Assembly (NCBI RefSeq): GCF_003402535.2 | Contig: NZ_AP025170.1 | Location: 62,001 to 126,000, forward strand | Source of the DNA: Cupriavidus sp. P-10 | GTDB taxonomy: Bacteria; Pseudomonadota; Gammaproteobacteria; Burkholderiales; Burkholderiaceae | DNA: 64,000 nt | Reading direction: 5' to 3' | Shown here: in pieces, positions 1-10,491 of the stretch | Layout of the letters: every line of letters starts with the position of its first letter | How positions within the stretch are numbered: the first letter of the stretch is position 1 | Notes under the pieces: generated by a model | What the model saw: only the letters and a program-made list of their open reading frames with translations | Databases searched by the model: none | Told to the model about the DNA's origin: nothing | Made by a program: the position numbers and the translations under genes

Positions 1-336
1 CATCTCGATCAGGCCGTTGATGACCTTCTCCACGCCTTCCTTGGTCAACGCGTCCTTGTCGCGCGTCTGCGAGGCGGGCAGGATGAACAGGTTCTCGCAC
101 TTCTTGTCCTTGATCAGCGCCTGGCGCAGGTTGGCTTCGCCCTGCACCACGTTGATCAGGTCATACACCACGCGGCGCTCGCAGCCCATGATCAGGTCGA
201 GGTTGCGCAGGCCGACGTCGAAGTCGATCACGGCAGTCTTGTGGCCGCGCAGGGCCAGGCCGGCGGCAAAGCTGGCGCTGGTAGTGGTCTTGCCGACGCC
301 TCCCTTGCCGGAGGTCACAACGATGATTTTTGCCAT
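1..336 (-). CDS. minD: septum site-determining protein MinD (N-terminal part, cut by window edge)
   Basis: MinD is the membrane-associated ATPase that recruits MinC and oscillates with MinE to keep the division ring at mid-cell. The visible 112 codons begin MAKIIVVTSGKGGVGKTT, the deviant Walker A motif of the MinD/ParA family with its signature lysine. The start codon is the ATG read from 336. The gene continues beyond position 1; minE would be expected just outside the window. It lies 67 nt downstream of minC on the same strand, the usual minCDE order, so co-transcription is likely. The family call is secure; the C-terminal amphipathic helix cannot be seen. Confidence 0.97.
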   Translation of the reverse strand, partial: MAKIIVVTSGKGGVGKTTTSASFAAGLALRGHKTAVIDFDVGLRNLDLIMGCERRVVYDLINVVQGEANLRQALIKDKKCENLFILPASQTRDKDALTKEGVEKVINGLIEM

Positions 337-403
337 GGCTCTTTGGTCCAGTAATTAGGTTGAAGCTTGCGCTGCTTGATTGGGGTCCCCGATGCCGGCG
401 CGG

Positions 404-1216
404 TTACTTGAGCCGCAGCGCCTCGAGGATCAGTTTTTCTTCGGCCAGGCGCACCTGGGCCGTCTTGCCGAGCACGTCGGCCGGGAACGCCTGCTCCGCG
501 GTACGGTAGATGCCGGCAATGGAAATGAGCTCGGGCTCCATGCACGTGCTGAAGATGCGCGCGCCGGTATTGCCCTTGACACCCGCCAGCGCGCGGCCGC
601 GCAGCGGGGCATAGATATGGATGTTGCCTTCGGCGATGACTTCGGCGCCATAGCTGACCACGTCGAGGATCACCACGTCGCCGTGCGCGTAGACCTGCTG
701 GCCGGAGCGCAGCGGCTTGTCGATCACCATGGTCTGGTGCTGGCGCAGCGCGGCGGCGACCGCGGCGTCGGTGGTGGCCTGCGCGGCGGCGCGGACGGCG
801 TCCTCGCGCGCGGCCTGCTCGGCCGCGGCTTGCGCGGCGGCCTGTTCCGCCTCGGCGGCGGCCTTGGCCTCGGCGGCACGATCGACCCCGCTGCCGCGGC
901 GGCTCTGGCTGTCCAGCAGCGGCAGGCCGAAGCGCTCGGCCCATTCGCGCTGGTCCGCGCGGGCTACCACGCCGATGGCGCGTGCCTTGAGCGTGGCCAG
1001 GGTCTCGATCACCGTGCCGAGCGCGACTTCTTTATCGTCCTCGAGCGCGCGCAGGTCCAGTGCGATCACGTCGTTGGAGAAGAAATCGGGAGTAGCTTCG
1101 AACCGGGAGAGGAGGTCATCCCTCAGCGCTGCCATGTCGGCGGTCTGGAGGGCGAGAAGGAGGGCGTCGACGTTGCCACTGCGCAGCTCGAATCGTGGCG
1201 ATTTCTTCTGGGACAT
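404..1216 (-). CDS. minC: septum site-determining protein MinC
   Basis: MinC is the FtsZ polymerisation inhibitor delivered to the cell poles by MinD. The 270-residue protein has the N-terminal FtsZ-interacting domain (starting MSQKKSPRFELRSG), a long Ala/Glu-rich linker around residues 110-155, and the C-terminal beta-helix domain with repeated Gly positions (for example GDVVILDVVSYGAEV and GNIHIYAPLRGRALAG), which binds MinD. A start eight codons upstream is possible but MSQKK fits the family better. The linker is longer and more Ala-rich than in enteric MinC (about 230 aa), common in Burkholderiales. First gene of the min operon here. Confidence 0.96.
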   Translation of the reverse strand: MSQKKSPRFELRSGNVDALLLALQTADMAALRDDLLSRFEATPDFFSNDVIALDLRALEDDKEVALGTVIETLATLKARAIGVVARADQREWAERFGLPLLDSQSRRGSGVDRAAEAKAAAEAEQAAAQAAAEQAAREDAVRAAAQATTDAAVAAALRQHQTMVIDKPLRSGQQVYAHGDVVILDVVSYGAEVIAEGNIHIYAPLRGRALAGVKGNTGARIFSTCMEPELISIAGIYRTAEQAFPADVLGKTAQVRLAEEKLILEALRLK

Positions 1217-1240
1217 AGCCGGTGACCGTGGAAATGCCAC

Positions 1241-1274
1241 ATTCTAACGTTCTCTTACTCGCGAACTGTAACAA
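1241..1274 (-). promoter_or_regulatory. possible min operon promoter
   Basis: Read on the minus strand, a TAGAAT hexamer (1246-1241) lies 25 nt before the minC start. TTGTTA (1274-1269) and TTACAG (1271-1266) lie upstream, with spacers of 22 and 19 nt. The spacing is not ideal, so this is a weak candidate based on motif match only. Confidence 0.3.
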
Positions 1275-1457
1275 TTGGCGCGATCCGTGAGATCAAGGCG
1301 CATTGGGTGGCCTGTGCGTTCCATCCGCGCGGGCGTTGTGCGTCAGGCGGCTCGCAACGCCTGCCGCGTGTGACGGTCGACACGCAGCGCTACCACGCCC
1401 GGCGGTAGCAATTTGCAAAGGCTTGTTACGATTGCGCCATCTGATAGCGGAGTTCCC

Positions 1458-2429
1458 ATGGGCGCCATCGTCAATTGCGTGGCCTACCGGCAGGGCAAGC
1501 GGCTCGGTACGGTCGGCATGGAGGAGATCCCTGCGGTGCTGGGCGTGCCCGGCACCTTTGTCTGGCTGGGGCTGCATGAACCCGACCTGGCGCTGCTGCG
1601 CCAGGTGCAGCTCGCCTTCGGCCTGCACGACCTCGCAGTGGAAGATGCGCTCGACGCGCACCAGCGGCCCAAGCTCGAGGCCTACGGCGATTCGGTCTTT
1701 GTCGTGCTCAACACGGCGCAACTGGTGGAAAACGAAGTGGTGGTCGGCGAGACGCACCTGTTCGTCGGCCCCAACTACGTGGTCTCGGTGCGCCATGGCG
1801 CGAGCAGCGCCTACACCCCGGTGCGCGATCGCTGCGAAAGCGATCCGCAGGGCCTGTCCAACGGGCCGGGTTATGTGCTGTACGCGCTGATGGATTTCGT
1901 GGTCGACCACTACATGCCGATCGTCACGCGGCTGGAAGACACGCTGGAGGAGCTGGAGCAGGGCATCTTCCGCGACGAGTTCGACCGCGGGGCGATCGAG
2001 GACCTGTACAAGGTCAAGCGCCAGGTGCTGCGGCTGCGCAATGCGGTCAGCCCGGTGGAAGACATGTGCAGCCAGCTGATCCGCCTGCACGAGGAACTGG
2101 TGCCCAAGGAACTGCGCGCCTACTTCCGCGACATCGAGGATCACGCCAGCCGGCTGGTGCGCACGCTCGACGTGATCCGCGAAATGCTGACCACCGCGGT
2201 GCAGGTCAACCTGGCGCTGGTGACCGTGGGCCAGAACGAGGTGGTCAAGCGGCTTGCCGGCTGGGGCGCGATCCTGGCGATTCCCACGGTGGTGTTCAGC
2301 CTGTACGGGATGAACTTCGATTTCATGCCGGAACTGAAATTCCACTATGCCTATCCGGCGGTGATCGGCGTGACGGCGATGGCGTGCGGGCTGCTGTGGC
2401 GGCGGCTGCACCGGGCGGGATGGATATGA
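1458..2429 (+). CDS. CorA family divalent cation transporter
   Basis: A 323-residue membrane protein of the CorA family, which carries Mg2+ (or Co2+/Ni2+/Zn2+) as a homopentamer. A large acidic, helical cytoplasmic domain is followed by two C-terminal transmembrane segments. The first segment ends in the family signature YGMNF followed by the MPEL loop, which forms the pore entrance. The chosen ATG gives the start MGAIVNCVAY; an in-frame ATG 45 nt upstream is less plausible. It stands alone between min and the Sel1 gene. Substrate cannot be decided from sequence; Mg2+ is the default expectation. Confidence 0.92.
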   Translation: MGAIVNCVAYRQGKRLGTVGMEEIPAVLGVPGTFVWLGLHEPDLALLRQVQLAFGLHDLAVEDALDAHQRPKLEAYGDSVFVVLNTAQLVENEVVVGETHLFVGPNYVVSVRHGASSAYTPVRDRCESDPQGLSNGPGYVLYALMDFVVDHYMPIVTRLEDTLEELEQGIFRDEFDRGAIEDLYKVKRQVLRLRNAVSPVEDMCSQLIRLHEELVPKELRAYFRDIEDHASRLVRTLDVIREMLTTAVQVNLALVTVGQNEVVKRLAGWGAILAIPTVVFSLYGMNFDFMPELKFHYAYPAVIGVTAMACGLLWRRLHRAGWI

Positions 2430-2574
2430 TCCGCTCGGTTCTTTATCGATTCAATGAATGATCTGTTCTATTTTCCTTCATGGTTGATTATTCGCGTTGA
2501 TAAATGGCCGCCTACCGGGTGCCCTCGCTGACTCCTACACTGGAGCAAAGAAGGCGCCGCACCCGGAGTCCGCC

Positions 2575-3276
2575 ATGTCGAAAGTCCGTTTCCCGCATGC
2601 CGCCGTGCTGGCCGGCATCCTTGCCACATGGCTGTGCCTGCCGCCTGCCGACGCCGCACCGCAGCCGCCCGCTCCCGCGCAGGCACAGACCCGCGAGGCC
2701 GTTGCCGCCTATGAGTCGGGCCGCTTCGACCAGGCCTTGCAGGGTTTCTCCAGCGCCGCGCGCCAGGGTAACCGCCTTGCGCAATTCAACTACGCGATGA
2801 TGCTGCTGCGCGGCGAGGGCACCGCTGCGCGGCCGCAAGAGGCATTGGTGTGGCTGCGGAAGGCGGCCGACAATGGCATGACGCATGCGCAATACACCTG
2901 GGGCGATCTCTATGAACGCGGCGAGCTGGTGCCGAAATCGCTGGAAGAGGCGAACCGCTGGTATGAGCGCGCGGCGCAAGGCGGGCACGTGCAGGCGCAG
3001 ATGGAGCTGGCGACAAATTACTTCACCGGGCGCGGCGTGCCGCGCGACTATGCGCAGGCGTTTGTCTGGTACCGGCGCGCGGCAAGTGCGGGAGATGGCG
3101 GGGCGCAGTACATCGTCGGCAGCTTCTATGAGCACGGCGAGCCTGGCGTGGTCGACCGCGATATCGAGCAAGCGAAGATCTGGTACGCGCGCTCGGCTGC
3201 GCGCGGGGATCCCGGGGCGCTGGCGAAGCTGAGGTCGTTGCTGGAAGAGACGGTGAAGGGGAGGGCGGGGATGTAG
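2575..3276 (+). CDS. exported Sel1-repeat (TPR-like) protein
   Basis: This 233-residue protein has a cleavable signal peptide (hydrophobic stretch AAVLAGILATWLCLPP, then ADA-AP) and about four Sel1-like repeats, recognised by the recurring A-x-x-W(L/Y)-x-x-A-A pattern (VWLRKAADNG, RWYERAAQGG, VWYRRAASAG, IWYARSAARG). Sel1 repeats form alpha-solenoids that mediate protein contacts, often in envelope stress or cell-wall processes. Start chosen at MSKVRFPHA because it opens the signal peptide. No operon partner: gatB converges from the other side across a repeat element. The specific role is unknown. Confidence 0.85.
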   Translation: MSKVRFPHAAVLAGILATWLCLPPADAAPQPPAPAQAQTREAVAAYESGRFDQALQGFSSAARQGNRLAQFNYAMMLLRGEGTAARPQEALVWLRKAADNGMTHAQYTWGDLYERGELVPKSLEEANRWYERAAQGGHVQAQMELATNYFTGRGVPRDYAQAFVWYRRAASAGDGGAQYIVGSFYEHGEPGVVDRDIEQAKIWYARSAARGDPGALAKLRSLLEETVKGRAGM

Positions 3277-3321
3277 GCAAGAATTGCCCAACACAAACTG
3301 CCCAACACACAAAGGGGGGAG

Positions 3322-3540
3322 CGGTTTTGGGTGCTCCGGAGTGGCCCGAGCTAGCCTAAGCAAGGTGTTCTCCCTCTCCCCTCAGCGACCTCAGCGGGAG
3401 AGGGTTGGGGAGAGGGGGGTCTGGCAAGCGACCACATCAAGCGGGGCCAACGGTTTTAACCCACGGGCGTCAGCCTGTGATCCTCCGGCCTTCTCCCCGC
3501 CCCCTCTCCCGCAAGCGGGAGAGGGGAGCAAACCGGCGGC
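3322..3540. repeat. dispersed hairpin-rich intergenic repeat, copy A
   Basis: The convergent gap between the Sel1 gene and gatB holds a repeat that recurs in inverted orientation at 15497-15586. The blocks CGGTTTTGGGTGCTCC and GCCTAAGCAAGGTGTTCTCC are shared. Copy A also contains two self-complementary units: CCCTCTCCC (3372-3380) with GGGAGAGGG (3396-3404), and a 12-bp stem 3501-3512 / 3515-3526. It resembles REP-type intergenic elements and may act as a bidirectional terminator. The gap contains no convincing gene. Confidence 0.75.
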
Positions 3541-3554
3541 TTGGAGACTGGTCC

Positions 3555-5012
3555 TCAGCCCAATTTCTTCCGCAGCAGCTCATTAACCTGCGCCGGATTG
3601 GCCTTGCCCTTGGTCGCCTTCATCGCCTGGCCGACCAGCGCGTTGAACGCTTTTTCCTTGCCCGAGCGGAATTCCTCCACCGACTTGGCATTGGCCGCCA
3701 GCACGTCGTCGATGATCTTTTCCAGCTCGCCGCTGTCCGACATCTGCTTCAGGCCCTTGGCGGCGATGATGGCGTCGGCATCGCCGTCGTGCTCGCCCGC
3801 CCACATGGCCGGGAACACGTCCTTCTTGGCGGTGTTGTTCGACACCGTGCCGTCGGCGATGCGCGCCAGCAGCCTGGCCAGTTGCGCCGGCTTGACCGGT
3901 GCGTCGTCGATGGCCATGCCTTCGCGGTTCAGCTGCGACGCCACATCGCCCATCAGCCAGTTGGCGGCGGGCTTGGCGCTGGCGCTGCCGGCATCGGTGA
4001 CCACGGCCTCGTAGTAGGCGGCGAAAGCCTTGGTCGCGGTCAGCGTGGTCGCGTCATACGCCGACAGGCCGTATTGCGACACGAAGCGCGCCTGCATCGC
4101 GGCAGGCAGTTCGGGCAGTGCATTGCGCACGCGATCGACCCATGCCGGTTCGATCTCCAGCGGCATCAGGTCGGGATCGGGGAAGTAGCGGTAGTCGTGC
4201 GCGTCTTCCTTGGTGCGCATCGCGCGGGTCTCGCCGGTGTCCGGATCGAACAGCACGGTGGCCTGCTGGATCTTGCGGCCGTCCTCGATCTCGGCGATCT
4301 GCCACTGCACTTCGTATTCGATGGCCTGCTGCAGGAAGCGGAACGAGTTCAGGTTCTTGATTTCGCGGCGCGTGCCGAATTCCTTCTGCCCGTACGGGCG
4401 TACCGACACGTTGGCGTCGCAACGGAAGCTGCCTTCCTGCATGTTGCCATCACAGATGCCCAGCCACACCACCAGCGAGTGCAGCGCCTTGGCGTAGGCC
4501 ACCGCTTCGGCGGCGCTGCGCATGTCGGGCTCGGTCACGATCTCGAGCAGCGGCGTGCCGGCGCGGTTCAGGTCGATGCCGGTCATGCCGGCAAAGTCCT
4601 CGTGCAGCGACTTGCCCGCATCCTCTTCCAGGTGCGCGCGTGTCAGGTTGACGGTCTTCTCGTAGAACTCGCCCTTCTTGCCTTCGACCTGGATGGTGAT
4701 GGTGCCGCCCTGGACCACCGGGATCTCATACTGGCTGATCTGGTAGCCCTTGGGCAGGTCGGGGTAGAAGTAATTTTTGCGCGCGAAGATGCTGCGTGGC
4801 GCGATGGTGGCACCGATCGCCAGGCCGAACTGGATGGCGCGCTCGACCGCGCCCTTGTTGAGCACCGGCAGCACGCCGGGCAGCGCCAGGTCCACCGGCG
4901 AGGCCTGCGTGTTGGCCTCGGCCCCGAAGGCGGTGGAGGTACCGGAAAAAATCTTGGAGGCCGTCGAAAGCTGCGCGTGTGTTTCGAGGCCGATCACCAC
5001 TTCCCATTGCAT
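3555..5012 (-). CDS. gatB: Asp-tRNA(Asn)/Glu-tRNA(Gln) amidotransferase subunit B
   Basis: GatB is the kinase/tRNA-binding subunit of the GatCAB complex that converts misacylated Glu-tRNA(Gln) or Asp-tRNA(Asn) into the correct amidated form. The 485 residues are full length: the N-terminal cradle opens [15 protein letters not shown], contains the conserved [14 protein letters not shown] signature near residue 85, and ends in the YqeY-like helical tail domain ([10 protein letters not shown]). In many relatives gatB directly follows gatA; here two unrelated genes lie between them (5143-6722). Its own short upstream gap contains a tandem repeat. Confidence 0.97.
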   Translation of the reverse strand: MQWEVVIGLETHAQLSTASKIFSGTSTAFGAEANTQASPVDLALPGVLPVLNKGAVERAIQFGLAIGATIAPRSIFARKNYFYPDLPKGYQISQYEIPVVQGGTITIQVEGKKGEFYEKTVNLTRAHLEEDAGKSLHEDFAGMTGIDLNRAGTPLLEIVTEPDMRSAAEAVAYAKALHSLVVWLGICDGNMQEGSFRCDANVSVRPYGQKEFGTRREIKNLNSFRFLQQAIEYEVQWQIAEIEDGRKIQQATVLFDPDTGETRAMRTKEDAHDYRYFPDPDLMPLEIEPAWVDRVRNALPELPAAMQARFVSQYGLSAYDATTLTATKAFAAYYEAVVTDAGSASAKPAANWLMGDVASQLNREGMAIDDAPVKPAQLARLLARIADGTVSNNTAKKDVFPAMWAGEHDGDADAIIAAKGLKQMSDSGELEKIIDDVLAANAKSVEEFRSGKEKAFNALVGQAMKATKGKANPAQVNELLRKKLG

Positions 5013-5097
5013 GGCGGTATTCCTGTTCGGTTCTTTCGTTCTGTCTGTTGCGGCGGGGCGGCGGGCCGCCCCGGGTTCGGTCTGTCTGGTTGCGGCC

Positions 5098-5145
5098 CTC
5101 GGTGCGGCCTCAGTGTGGGCTCAGTGCGGTCTCAGTGCGGGCTCA
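5098..5145. repeat. 11-bp tandem array overlapping a stop codon
   Basis: Four units of 11 bp (5098-5141), of consensus CTCAGTGCGGG on the plus strand, run into the stop codon of the hydrolase gene. On the coding (minus) strand each unit begins with TGA (positions 5145, 5134, 5123, 5112), and the first of these is the stop codon itself. The array occupies the gap between the hydrolase and gatB. Confidence 0.8.
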
Positions 5146-6252
5146 AGGGTCGGGGCTGGCAAGCCAGGAATCGAGTTGCGCGAGTGCCGCGGCGCGCGCC
5201 ACCGCGTCGCCGCCGACGGTCACCGCGCGCGCCTTGCGCACGCCGCCGCTGCCGTTGCCGTTGCTGCTGCCCGGGACGTCGCGGCGGACGTGCAGTTCGC
5301 TGGTGCCGTCAAAGCCGTGATGGGCGCCGGGGTAGATCTCAAGCCGGAAGCGCGCGTTGGGCTGGCGCGCCAGCACGGCGGACTGCAGCATGGCGCAGCG
5401 CGTCGCGGGCGTCCAGTCGTCGGCGCCGCCGATCATCAGCAGCATGGGCGTGCGCAGCCGGTAATCGTGCTGGCGCACCGCGCGCTTGCAGCCGGGATAG
5501 AACGCGACGGCGCGCTCTACCTGCGGCGTGCCGGCCGGCCATGGGCGGCTGGCGTCGACGGTGGCAAGCACCGCCTGCGCGCCGTTGGACCAGCCCAGCA
5601 GCACGATGCGCGCGGGGTCGACGCCCGGCTGGCTGCCCAGCCAGCGCAATGCGGCAAGTGCATCGGCGCGGCGGGTGCGGTCGTCGATGCCGCGGTTGTC
5701 GACGGGTTCGGTACAGATGCCGTGGGGTTTGCCACGGGCACTGAAGCTGTCGGGCATCAGCACGGCGTAACCGCGCGCGGTCAGCCACTGGGCGTATTCG
5801 CGGTAGCGCTGCTGCAGCAGTGCTGACGCGTCGGCAGCGTCGCCGGTGGCCATGGGGTCGTGCGCGGACAGCAGGCCGCCGCAGCCATGCAGCGCCACCA
5901 CCACCGGCAGCGCGCGCGGCGTGGCACCCTCGCGCGGCACGAACCAGTAGGCGGTCAGCGCCGGCGTGGCGGCGTCGCCGCGCAGCAGCACGCGTTGCGC
6001 AGGCACCGGGGCGGAGCTGGTGGCCGCGGTTGCCGGCGTGGCACCGTGGCGCGTCACCGCGCTTGGCGCCAGCGCGCCGGCCGGCGACATCAGCGGAGGC
6101 TGCACCAGCGACGGCGCCGGCAGGTCGGGCGTATGCGCCGCGGCGCCGCCGAGCCACGCCACCAGGCCGAGCGCCAGCACCGCTGCCGCGGTGCGGCGTG
6201 CGGCGGGGATGGCGCTGGCGGGGTGGGGCTGGATGGCGGGCGTACGCGGCAT
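5143..6252 (-). CDS. dienelactone hydrolase-like alpha/beta hydrolase, exported or membrane-anchored
   Basis: The 369-residue protein has an N-terminal hydrophobic segment (residues 20-40, AAAVLALGLVAWLGGAA), a low-complexity linker, and an alpha/beta-hydrolase domain. The nucleophile elbow is GWSNGA and the oxyanion region is ALHGCGG. The catalytic histidine is in GAHHGF near the C-terminus, and an aspartate lies in GGADDW. This arrangement matches the dienelactone hydrolase family, although the nucleophile is Ser rather than the classical Cys. Substrate unknown. It starts 11 nt after the lipoprotein gene and sits inside the gat operon, so it is probably co-transcribed with gatCA. Confidence 0.82.
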   Translation of the reverse strand: MPRTPAIQPHPASAIPAARRTAAAVLALGLVAWLGGAAAHTPDLPAPSLVQPPLMSPAGALAPSAVTRHGATPATAATSSAPVPAQRVLLRGDAATPALTAYWFVPREGATPRALPVVVALHGCGGLLSAHDPMATGDAADASALLQQRYREYAQWLTARGYAVLMPDSFSARGKPHGICTEPVDNRGIDDRTRRADALAALRWLGSQPGVDPARIVLLGWSNGAQAVLATVDASRPWPAGTPQVERAVAFYPGCKRAVRQHDYRLRTPMLLMIGGADDWTPATRCAMLQSAVLARQPNARFRLEIYPGAHHGFDGTSELHVRRDVPGSSNGNGSGGVRKARAVTVGGDAVARAAALAQLDSWLASPDP

Positions 6253-6263
6253 GGTCGTTGCGG

Positions 6264-6722
6264 TCAGCGCGTGGCGGCGCAGCCGCCGCTGCCGGGCTCG
6301 AACATCACGGGCCAGGCCTGTTCATAGATGCCGGGCGTGCAGCGCTGCTGGCAGTTGGCATGCGCCAGCGTGACGCGGCGCGGGTCCTGCCAGACCATCA
6401 GCTTGCAGCCGCTGCCGTCGTTGGCGCGCAGCTCGATATGCGGCTTCTTCTGGACCTGGCGGAAGTCCGCCAGGTTGAAGGTGCACGAGCCGCGCCGTCC
6501 CACCCACAGCTTCCACGACAGCTGCTGCACGGTGTTGTCGGACACGCGCAGCTGGGCATCCTCGCGGAAGCCGTCTTCCTCGGTGCGGCGGCAGTCGCCG
6601 GCCAGGTCGATGTCGCGGCTGGCAATGGGCGTCGGCTTGCCGATGATCGGCAGCTGGATACAACCCGCCACCAGCGTGGCGAACACCGCGGCGGCAAGCA
6701 ACCGGAGGAAGGTCGGCGTCAT
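6264..6722 (-). CDS. small predicted lipoprotein in the gat operon
   Basis: A 152-residue protein beginning MTPTFLRLL with a short hydrophobic signal and the lipobox LVAGC (Cys about residue 21), so it should be lipidated and placed in the envelope. The mature part has about six further cysteines, suggesting disulfide bonds in the periplasm. I do not recognise a functional family. The ATG lies 2 nt beyond the gatA stop codon, which implies translational coupling with gatA. Longer in-frame starts inside gatA are unlikely because they would lose the signal peptide. Confidence 0.8.
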   Translation of the reverse strand: MTPTFLRLLAAAVFATLVAGCIQLPIIGKPTPIASRDIDLAGDCRRTEEDGFREDAQLRVSDNTVQQLSWKLWVGRRGSCTFNLADFRQVQKKPHIELRANDGSGCKLMVWQDPRRVTLAHANCQQRCTPGIYEQAWPVMFEPGSGGCAATR

Positions 6723-6724
6723 GG

Positions 6725-8230
6725 TCAGGCCTTGGCGGGGCGGCGCAGGTGCCAGTCGGTCGCCTGCTGGAACGCGTGCGCGGCCTGCAGCAGGCGCGCT
6801 TCGTCGAAGTAGTTGCCGATCAGCTGCAGGCCGACAGGCATGTTGCCGTCGCCGAAGCCGCACGGCACGCTCATGCCGGGCAGGCCGGCCAGGCTGGTCG
6901 ACAGCGTGAAGATATCGGCCAGGTACATCTGCACCGGGTCGGAGGTCTTCTCGCCAAGCTTCCACGCCACCGTCGGCGCCACCGGGCCCATGATCACGTC
7001 GCACTGGGCGAAGGCGCGCTGGAAGTCGTCGGCGATGATGCGGCGGATCTTCTGCGCCTGCAGGTAGTAGGCGTCGTAGTAGCCGTGCGACAGCACATAG
7101 GTGCCGACCATGATGCGGCGCTTGACCTCGGCGCCAAAGCCTTCGGCGCGGCTCTTCTTGTACATGTCGAGCAGGTCGCGGTACTCGGCGGCGCGGTGGC
7201 CGTAGCGCACGCCGTCGAAGCGCGACAGGTTCGACGAAGCCTCGGCCGGCGCGATCACGTAGTACACGGGGATCGACAGCTCGGTCTTGGGCAGCGACAC
7301 CTCGACCAGCGTGGCACCGAGCCTTTCATATTCGGCCAGCGCGGCGCGCACGGCCTGCTCGACGTCGGCCGACAGGCCCTTGCCGAAGTACTCCTTCGGC
7401 AGGCCGATGCGCAGGCCCGCCAGCGGGCGCTCGGCGGTGGCGCCGGCGCGCGGCTGGCCCAGCAGGCGGGTGTAGTCCTCGTCCACGCCGCCTTGCTCCG
7501 GCGGGATGCTGGTCGAGTCCTTCGGGTCGAAGCCGGCCATGGCGTTGAGCAGCAGCGCGCAGTCCTCGGCCGAGTGCGCCATCGGGCCGCCCTGGTCCAG
7601 CGAGGAGGCGAACGCGATCATGCCGTAGCGCGACACGCGGCCGTAGGTCGGCTTGATGCCGGTGATGCCCGAGAACGACGCCGGCTGGCGGATCGAGCCG
7701 CCGGTGTCGGTGCCGGTGGCGGCGGGCGCCAGCCCGGCGGCAACGGCCGCGGCCGAGCCGCCCGACGAGCCGCCGGGCACGCGGCTCGCGTCCCACGGGT
7801 TCTGCACCGGGCCGAAATGCGAGTTCTCGTTGGACGAGCCCATCGCGAACTCGTCCATATTGGTCTTGCCCAGCGTGACCATGCCGGCGGCGGCCATGCG
7901 CTCGACCACGGTGGCGTCGAACGGGCTTTCATAGTTGCCCAGCATCTTAGAGCCGGCGGTGGCGCGCCAGCCGCGGGTGACGAATACGTCCTTGTGCGCG
8001 ACCGGCACGCCGGTCAGCGGCGCGGCCTCGCCGCGCGCGCGGCGCTCGTCGGCGGCGCGCGCCTGCGCCAGGGTGCGCTCGGGGTCCACATGGATAAAGG
8101 CGTTGAGCGCGGCGGCTTGCTCGATGCGCGACAGGTACTCGCGCGCGAGTTCCTCGGCGGAGACGGTGCGCGCGGCCAGGGCGTCAGCGAGCTGGCGCAG
8201 GGAGGTCACGGAATCAGCGGAAAAGGGCAT
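6725..8230 (-). CDS. gatA: Asp-tRNA(Asn)/Glu-tRNA(Gln) amidotransferase subunit A
   Basis: GatA is the amidase subunit that releases ammonia from glutamine for transfer to the misacylated tRNA. The 501 residues carry the amidase-signature Ser-cisSer-Lys triad: the lysine in PVAHKDVF (about residue 80) and the serines in the Gly/Ser-rich stretch [11 protein letters not shown] (about residues 150-160) and [11 protein letters not shown]. It lies 93 nt downstream of gatC. Presence of GatCAB implies that Gln-tRNA and/or Asn-tRNA are made by the indirect route in this organism. Confidence 0.97.
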   Translation of the reverse strand: MPFSADSVTSLRQLADALAARTVSAEELAREYLSRIEQAAALNAFIHVDPERTLAQARAADERRARGEAAPLTGVPVAHKDVFVTRGWRATAGSKMLGNYESPFDATVVERMAAAGMVTLGKTNMDEFAMGSSNENSHFGPVQNPWDASRVPGGSSGGSAAAVAAGLAPAATGTDTGGSIRQPASFSGITGIKPTYGRVSRYGMIAFASSLDQGGPMAHSAEDCALLLNAMAGFDPKDSTSIPPEQGGVDEDYTRLLGQPRAGATAERPLAGLRIGLPKEYFGKGLSADVEQAVRAALAEYERLGATLVEVSLPKTELSIPVYYVIAPAEASSNLSRFDGVRYGHRAAEYRDLLDMYKKSRAEGFGAEVKRRIMVGTYVLSHGYYDAYYLQAQKIRRIIADDFQRAFAQCDVIMGPVAPTVAWKLGEKTSDPVQMYLADIFTLSTSLAGLPGMSVPCGFGDGNMPVGLQLIGNYFDEARLLQAAHAFQQATDWHLRRPAKA

Positions 8231-8323
8231 GACAGTCGGGTTGGCATTCGGGGTGGCGTACTGGCTGGGGCGGCCGGCGCGACGAGCTGGTGCGTAACTT
8301 GTAACCGGCGCGACCGGCGCAGG

Positions 8324-8623
8324 TCACTCGATGACCTTGGGCACCAGGTACAGCCCGTTCTCGGTGGCCGGGGCAGGGCGCTGGTAGTCGATGCGGCGGT
8401 CGCTCTCGGTGACCGCGTCGTCGCGCAGGCGCTGCACCATGTCGCGTACGGCCGACAGCGGGTGCGCCAGCGGTTCGATGCCGGTGGTGTCGACCGCCTG
8501 CATCTGCTCGACCAGCGAGAAAAAGTTGTTCAGCTGCGCAAGCGTCTGTTCGGCTTCGGCATCGCTGGTTTCGATGCGGGCCAGGTGGGCGATGCGCTTG
8601 ACGTCGGATAGGTCGAGGGCCAT
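8324..8623 (-). CDS. gatC: Asp-tRNA(Asn)/Glu-tRNA(Gln) amidotransferase subunit C
   Basis: GatC is the small subunit that wraps around GatA and GatB and stabilises the complex. The 99 residues start [18 protein letters not shown] and contain the typical central motif with an acidic/hydrophobic linker ([11 protein letters not shown]) and a C-terminal LYLVPKVIE. An in-frame ATG 39 codons upstream gives only a low-complexity tail and was rejected. It is the first gene of the gat operon and is divergent from mreB. Confidence 0.95.
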   Translation of the reverse strand: MALDLSDVKRIAHLARIETSDAEAEQTLAQLNNFFSLVEQMQAVDTTGIEPLAHPLSAVRDMVQRLRDDAVTESDRRIDYQRPAPATENGLYLVPKVIE

Positions 8624-8795
8624 GGCGTGGTGGTTCTGATGCACGGATGCGGAAGGTGCCGGCAGGGCCGGCGTCCGGCCGTGCGGCGGTGGCGTCGCGC
8701 GGCCCGGACAAGGCGGCTCCGGGGCGCGGCAACGGCGCAACGGAGTCGTCGGAATTACAGGGTTTTTCAGGCCGTAAACGCCCGAAGCAGCAGGA

Positions 8796-8801
8796 ATTAT
8801 A
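8796..8801 (-). promoter_or_regulatory. -10 hexamer of a probable gat operon promoter
   Basis: On the minus strand a perfect TATAAT lies about 175 nt before gatC in an otherwise GC-rich gap. No good -35 box is found 16-18 nt upstream, so the call rests on the hexamer and its position. Confidence 0.45.
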
Positions 8802-8934
8802 AGGTATCATTGCGTGTTCCCGACCTTTGGCAACGCCTTCGTCACATTGCCGCCAACGTCGCCGCAAACCGGTCCCCGGCCGGCCTGCCGCGTCTGCCTG
8901 CCGAAGGTGCCCGAAGGGCGAAATCTGGGTCCTC

Positions 8935-9034
8935 TGATTAGGCCTCCGCCGCCGGCCACGACATCCCTCGAGAGACGGGACATGCCGAGCCGGCCACTGC
9001 ACATTTTCGCGAACTTTTTCGCGAGGCCTAATCA
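8935..9034. repeat. 12-bp perfect inverted repeat between gatC and mreB
   Basis: The 628-nt divergent gap (8624-9251) contains no convincing gene. It does contain TGATTAGGCCTC (8935-8946) and its exact reverse complement GAGGCCTAATCA (9023-9034), separated by 76 nt. Just before the right arm is a direct repeat TTCGCGA (9006-9012 and 9018-9024). The arms could be a pair of operator half-sites, or a long-range stem in the mreB leader. Confidence 0.65.
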
Positions 9035-9047
9035 AAGGTTCCCGTAG

Positions 9048-10295
<1,248 letters not shown>

Positions 10296-10491
10296 GCACC
10301 AGGAACTGCACGTGGCGATGCGCGGCCTGCCGGATCGTTGGATCAGGGCGGCGCCGCGGCGCCGCATCGGCCGGGGGATTGCCCCGGCAACGCCCGCCGC
10401 CCTGCGGCGCCGTGCCCCCGCCGGGCGCGGCACCGCGGGCGGCGCGGTGTTTGCGGCATTCGCATGCGTGCACCGGCCTGCGTTCGGGTAA

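Noticed and set aside
3405..5744. A frame of about 780 codons antisense to gatB and the hydrolase
   Set aside because: Crosses two well-supported genes and a dispersed repeat, with composition typical of antisense frames.
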